From assembly GCA_964386925.1 (NCBI GenBank), contig CAYLUU010000112.1, positions 1 through 6,975 of the forward strand: a stretch of DNA of 6,975 nucleotides. Reading direction: 5' to 3'. The stretch comes from CAG-791 sp964386925 (GTDB lineage Bacteria > Bacillota > Clostridia > Lachnospirales > Lachnospiraceae). Of this stretch, positions 6,662-6,975 are shown one piece after another (within the stretch, counting starts at the first letter, position 1; every line of letters begins with the position of its first letter). Under the pieces are notes generated by a model. The model did not search any database. It saw nothing but the letters and a program-made list of their open reading frames with translations, and was not told the DNA's origin. The translations under genes and the position numbers were made by a program.

Positions 6662-6691
6662 GGAGCCGCAGCTGCGGCTCCTTTTTCTTTT
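6662..6691 (+). terminator. Intrinsic terminator of the GH5-symporter operon
   Basis: GGAGCCGC-AGCT-GCGGCTCC (6662-6681) is a perfect 8-base G+C-rich stem with a 4-base loop, followed at once by TTTTTCTTTT. It starts 26 bases after the symporter stop. An A-rich stretch just before the stem (about 6640-6650) could pair with the T-tract and lengthen it. The T-tract lies on the plus side only, so it should act mainly on this operon. Confidence 0.93.
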
Positions 6692-6975
6692 ATCTGCTGC
6701 GGATGTTACGTGCGGGGAGGGTATTTTGATATTTACGAGCCGCAGTGCAGCTGTTACACTAAGGACAGTTGCATAACGTTCAGCAAGTCTGTGAATACGG
6801 CATGCTGCCAGCAGATGGCAGAGACCGGACTGATCTAATTCTTATCTGATTCACATCGGAAACTTATGCACGGAAACCAATTGTTTTTATTCCATAAAGG
6901 TAAAGAACAAAGACAGAGGTTCAGCAGCGGAGAGTTTGTGTCACGATTCTATAGGAATGATAAATTGGTTCCGGT
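6692..6975. other. Intergenic region without a supportable gene
   Basis: I find no convincing gene here on either strand. A short stem CTGCCA-GCAGA-TGGCAG sits at 6805-6821 with no T-tract. CGGAAACCAATT (6871-6882) and AATTGGTTCCG (6963-6973) form a spaced inverted pair with one bulge. An ATG at 6957 opens a frame that runs off the edge, but it has only AGG two bases upstream, too close for a normal ribosome site. Confidence 0.6.

Noticed and set aside
6733..6761. Possible promoter TTTACG-17-TACACT for a gene beyond the right edge
   Set aside because: Each box matches only four of six consensus bases and no gene start follows within the window.

Overview
The window looks like a stretch of a Gram-positive gut anaerobe, most likely a Lachnospiraceae-type Firmicute. 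This is an inference from strong AGGAGG-type ribosome sites, the style of the AraC regulator, the GH5 plus GPH-transporter pair, and an AAA-like/PD-(D/E)XK gene of a kind common in such genomes. No taxonomic marker gene is present.

Layout: (1) Positions 1-330 hold the 3' end of an extended-SDR NAD-dependent sugar epimerase/dehydratase gene cut by the window edge. (2) Positions 331-551 are a gap with a possible decayed short reading frame. (3) Positions 552-2168 encode a 538-residue AAA-ATPase-like protein with a C-terminal PD-(D/E)XK nuclease fold, of unknown biological role. (4) Converging on it from the minus strand is an AraC-family regulator (stop at 2080, probable TTG start at 3486). The two genes meet with no spacer and each reads about 12-17 codons into the other. 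(5) Positions 3523-3973 are a roughly 450-base divergent intergenic region. It carries a cluster of stem-loops built from related GGAAA-NGCT arms, then a good sigma-A-type promoter whose -10 lies in an A+T palindrome, then a leader of about 185 bases. (6) Positions 3974-5143 encode a cytoplasmic GH5 beta-glucanase/glucosidase. (7) Positions 5187-6635 encode a GPH-family sugar:cation symporter, closed by a strong intrinsic terminator at 6662-6691. (8) Positions 6692-6975 hold no gene I can support.

The regulator, GH5 enzyme and transporter form a compact sugar-use locus. The symporter would import a short beta-glucan oligosaccharide or glucoside, the enzyme (no signal peptide) would hydrolyse it in the cytoplasm, and the divergently transcribed AraC protein would control the promoter between them. 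The exact substrate cannot be read from the sequence, although the enzyme's N-terminal motif resembles exo-beta-1,3-glucanases.

I see no convincing new multi-gene system. The items most worth a second look are the tail-to-tail junction near 2125-2135, the stem-loop cluster at 3539-3661, and the orphan AAA/PD-(D/E)XK gene.
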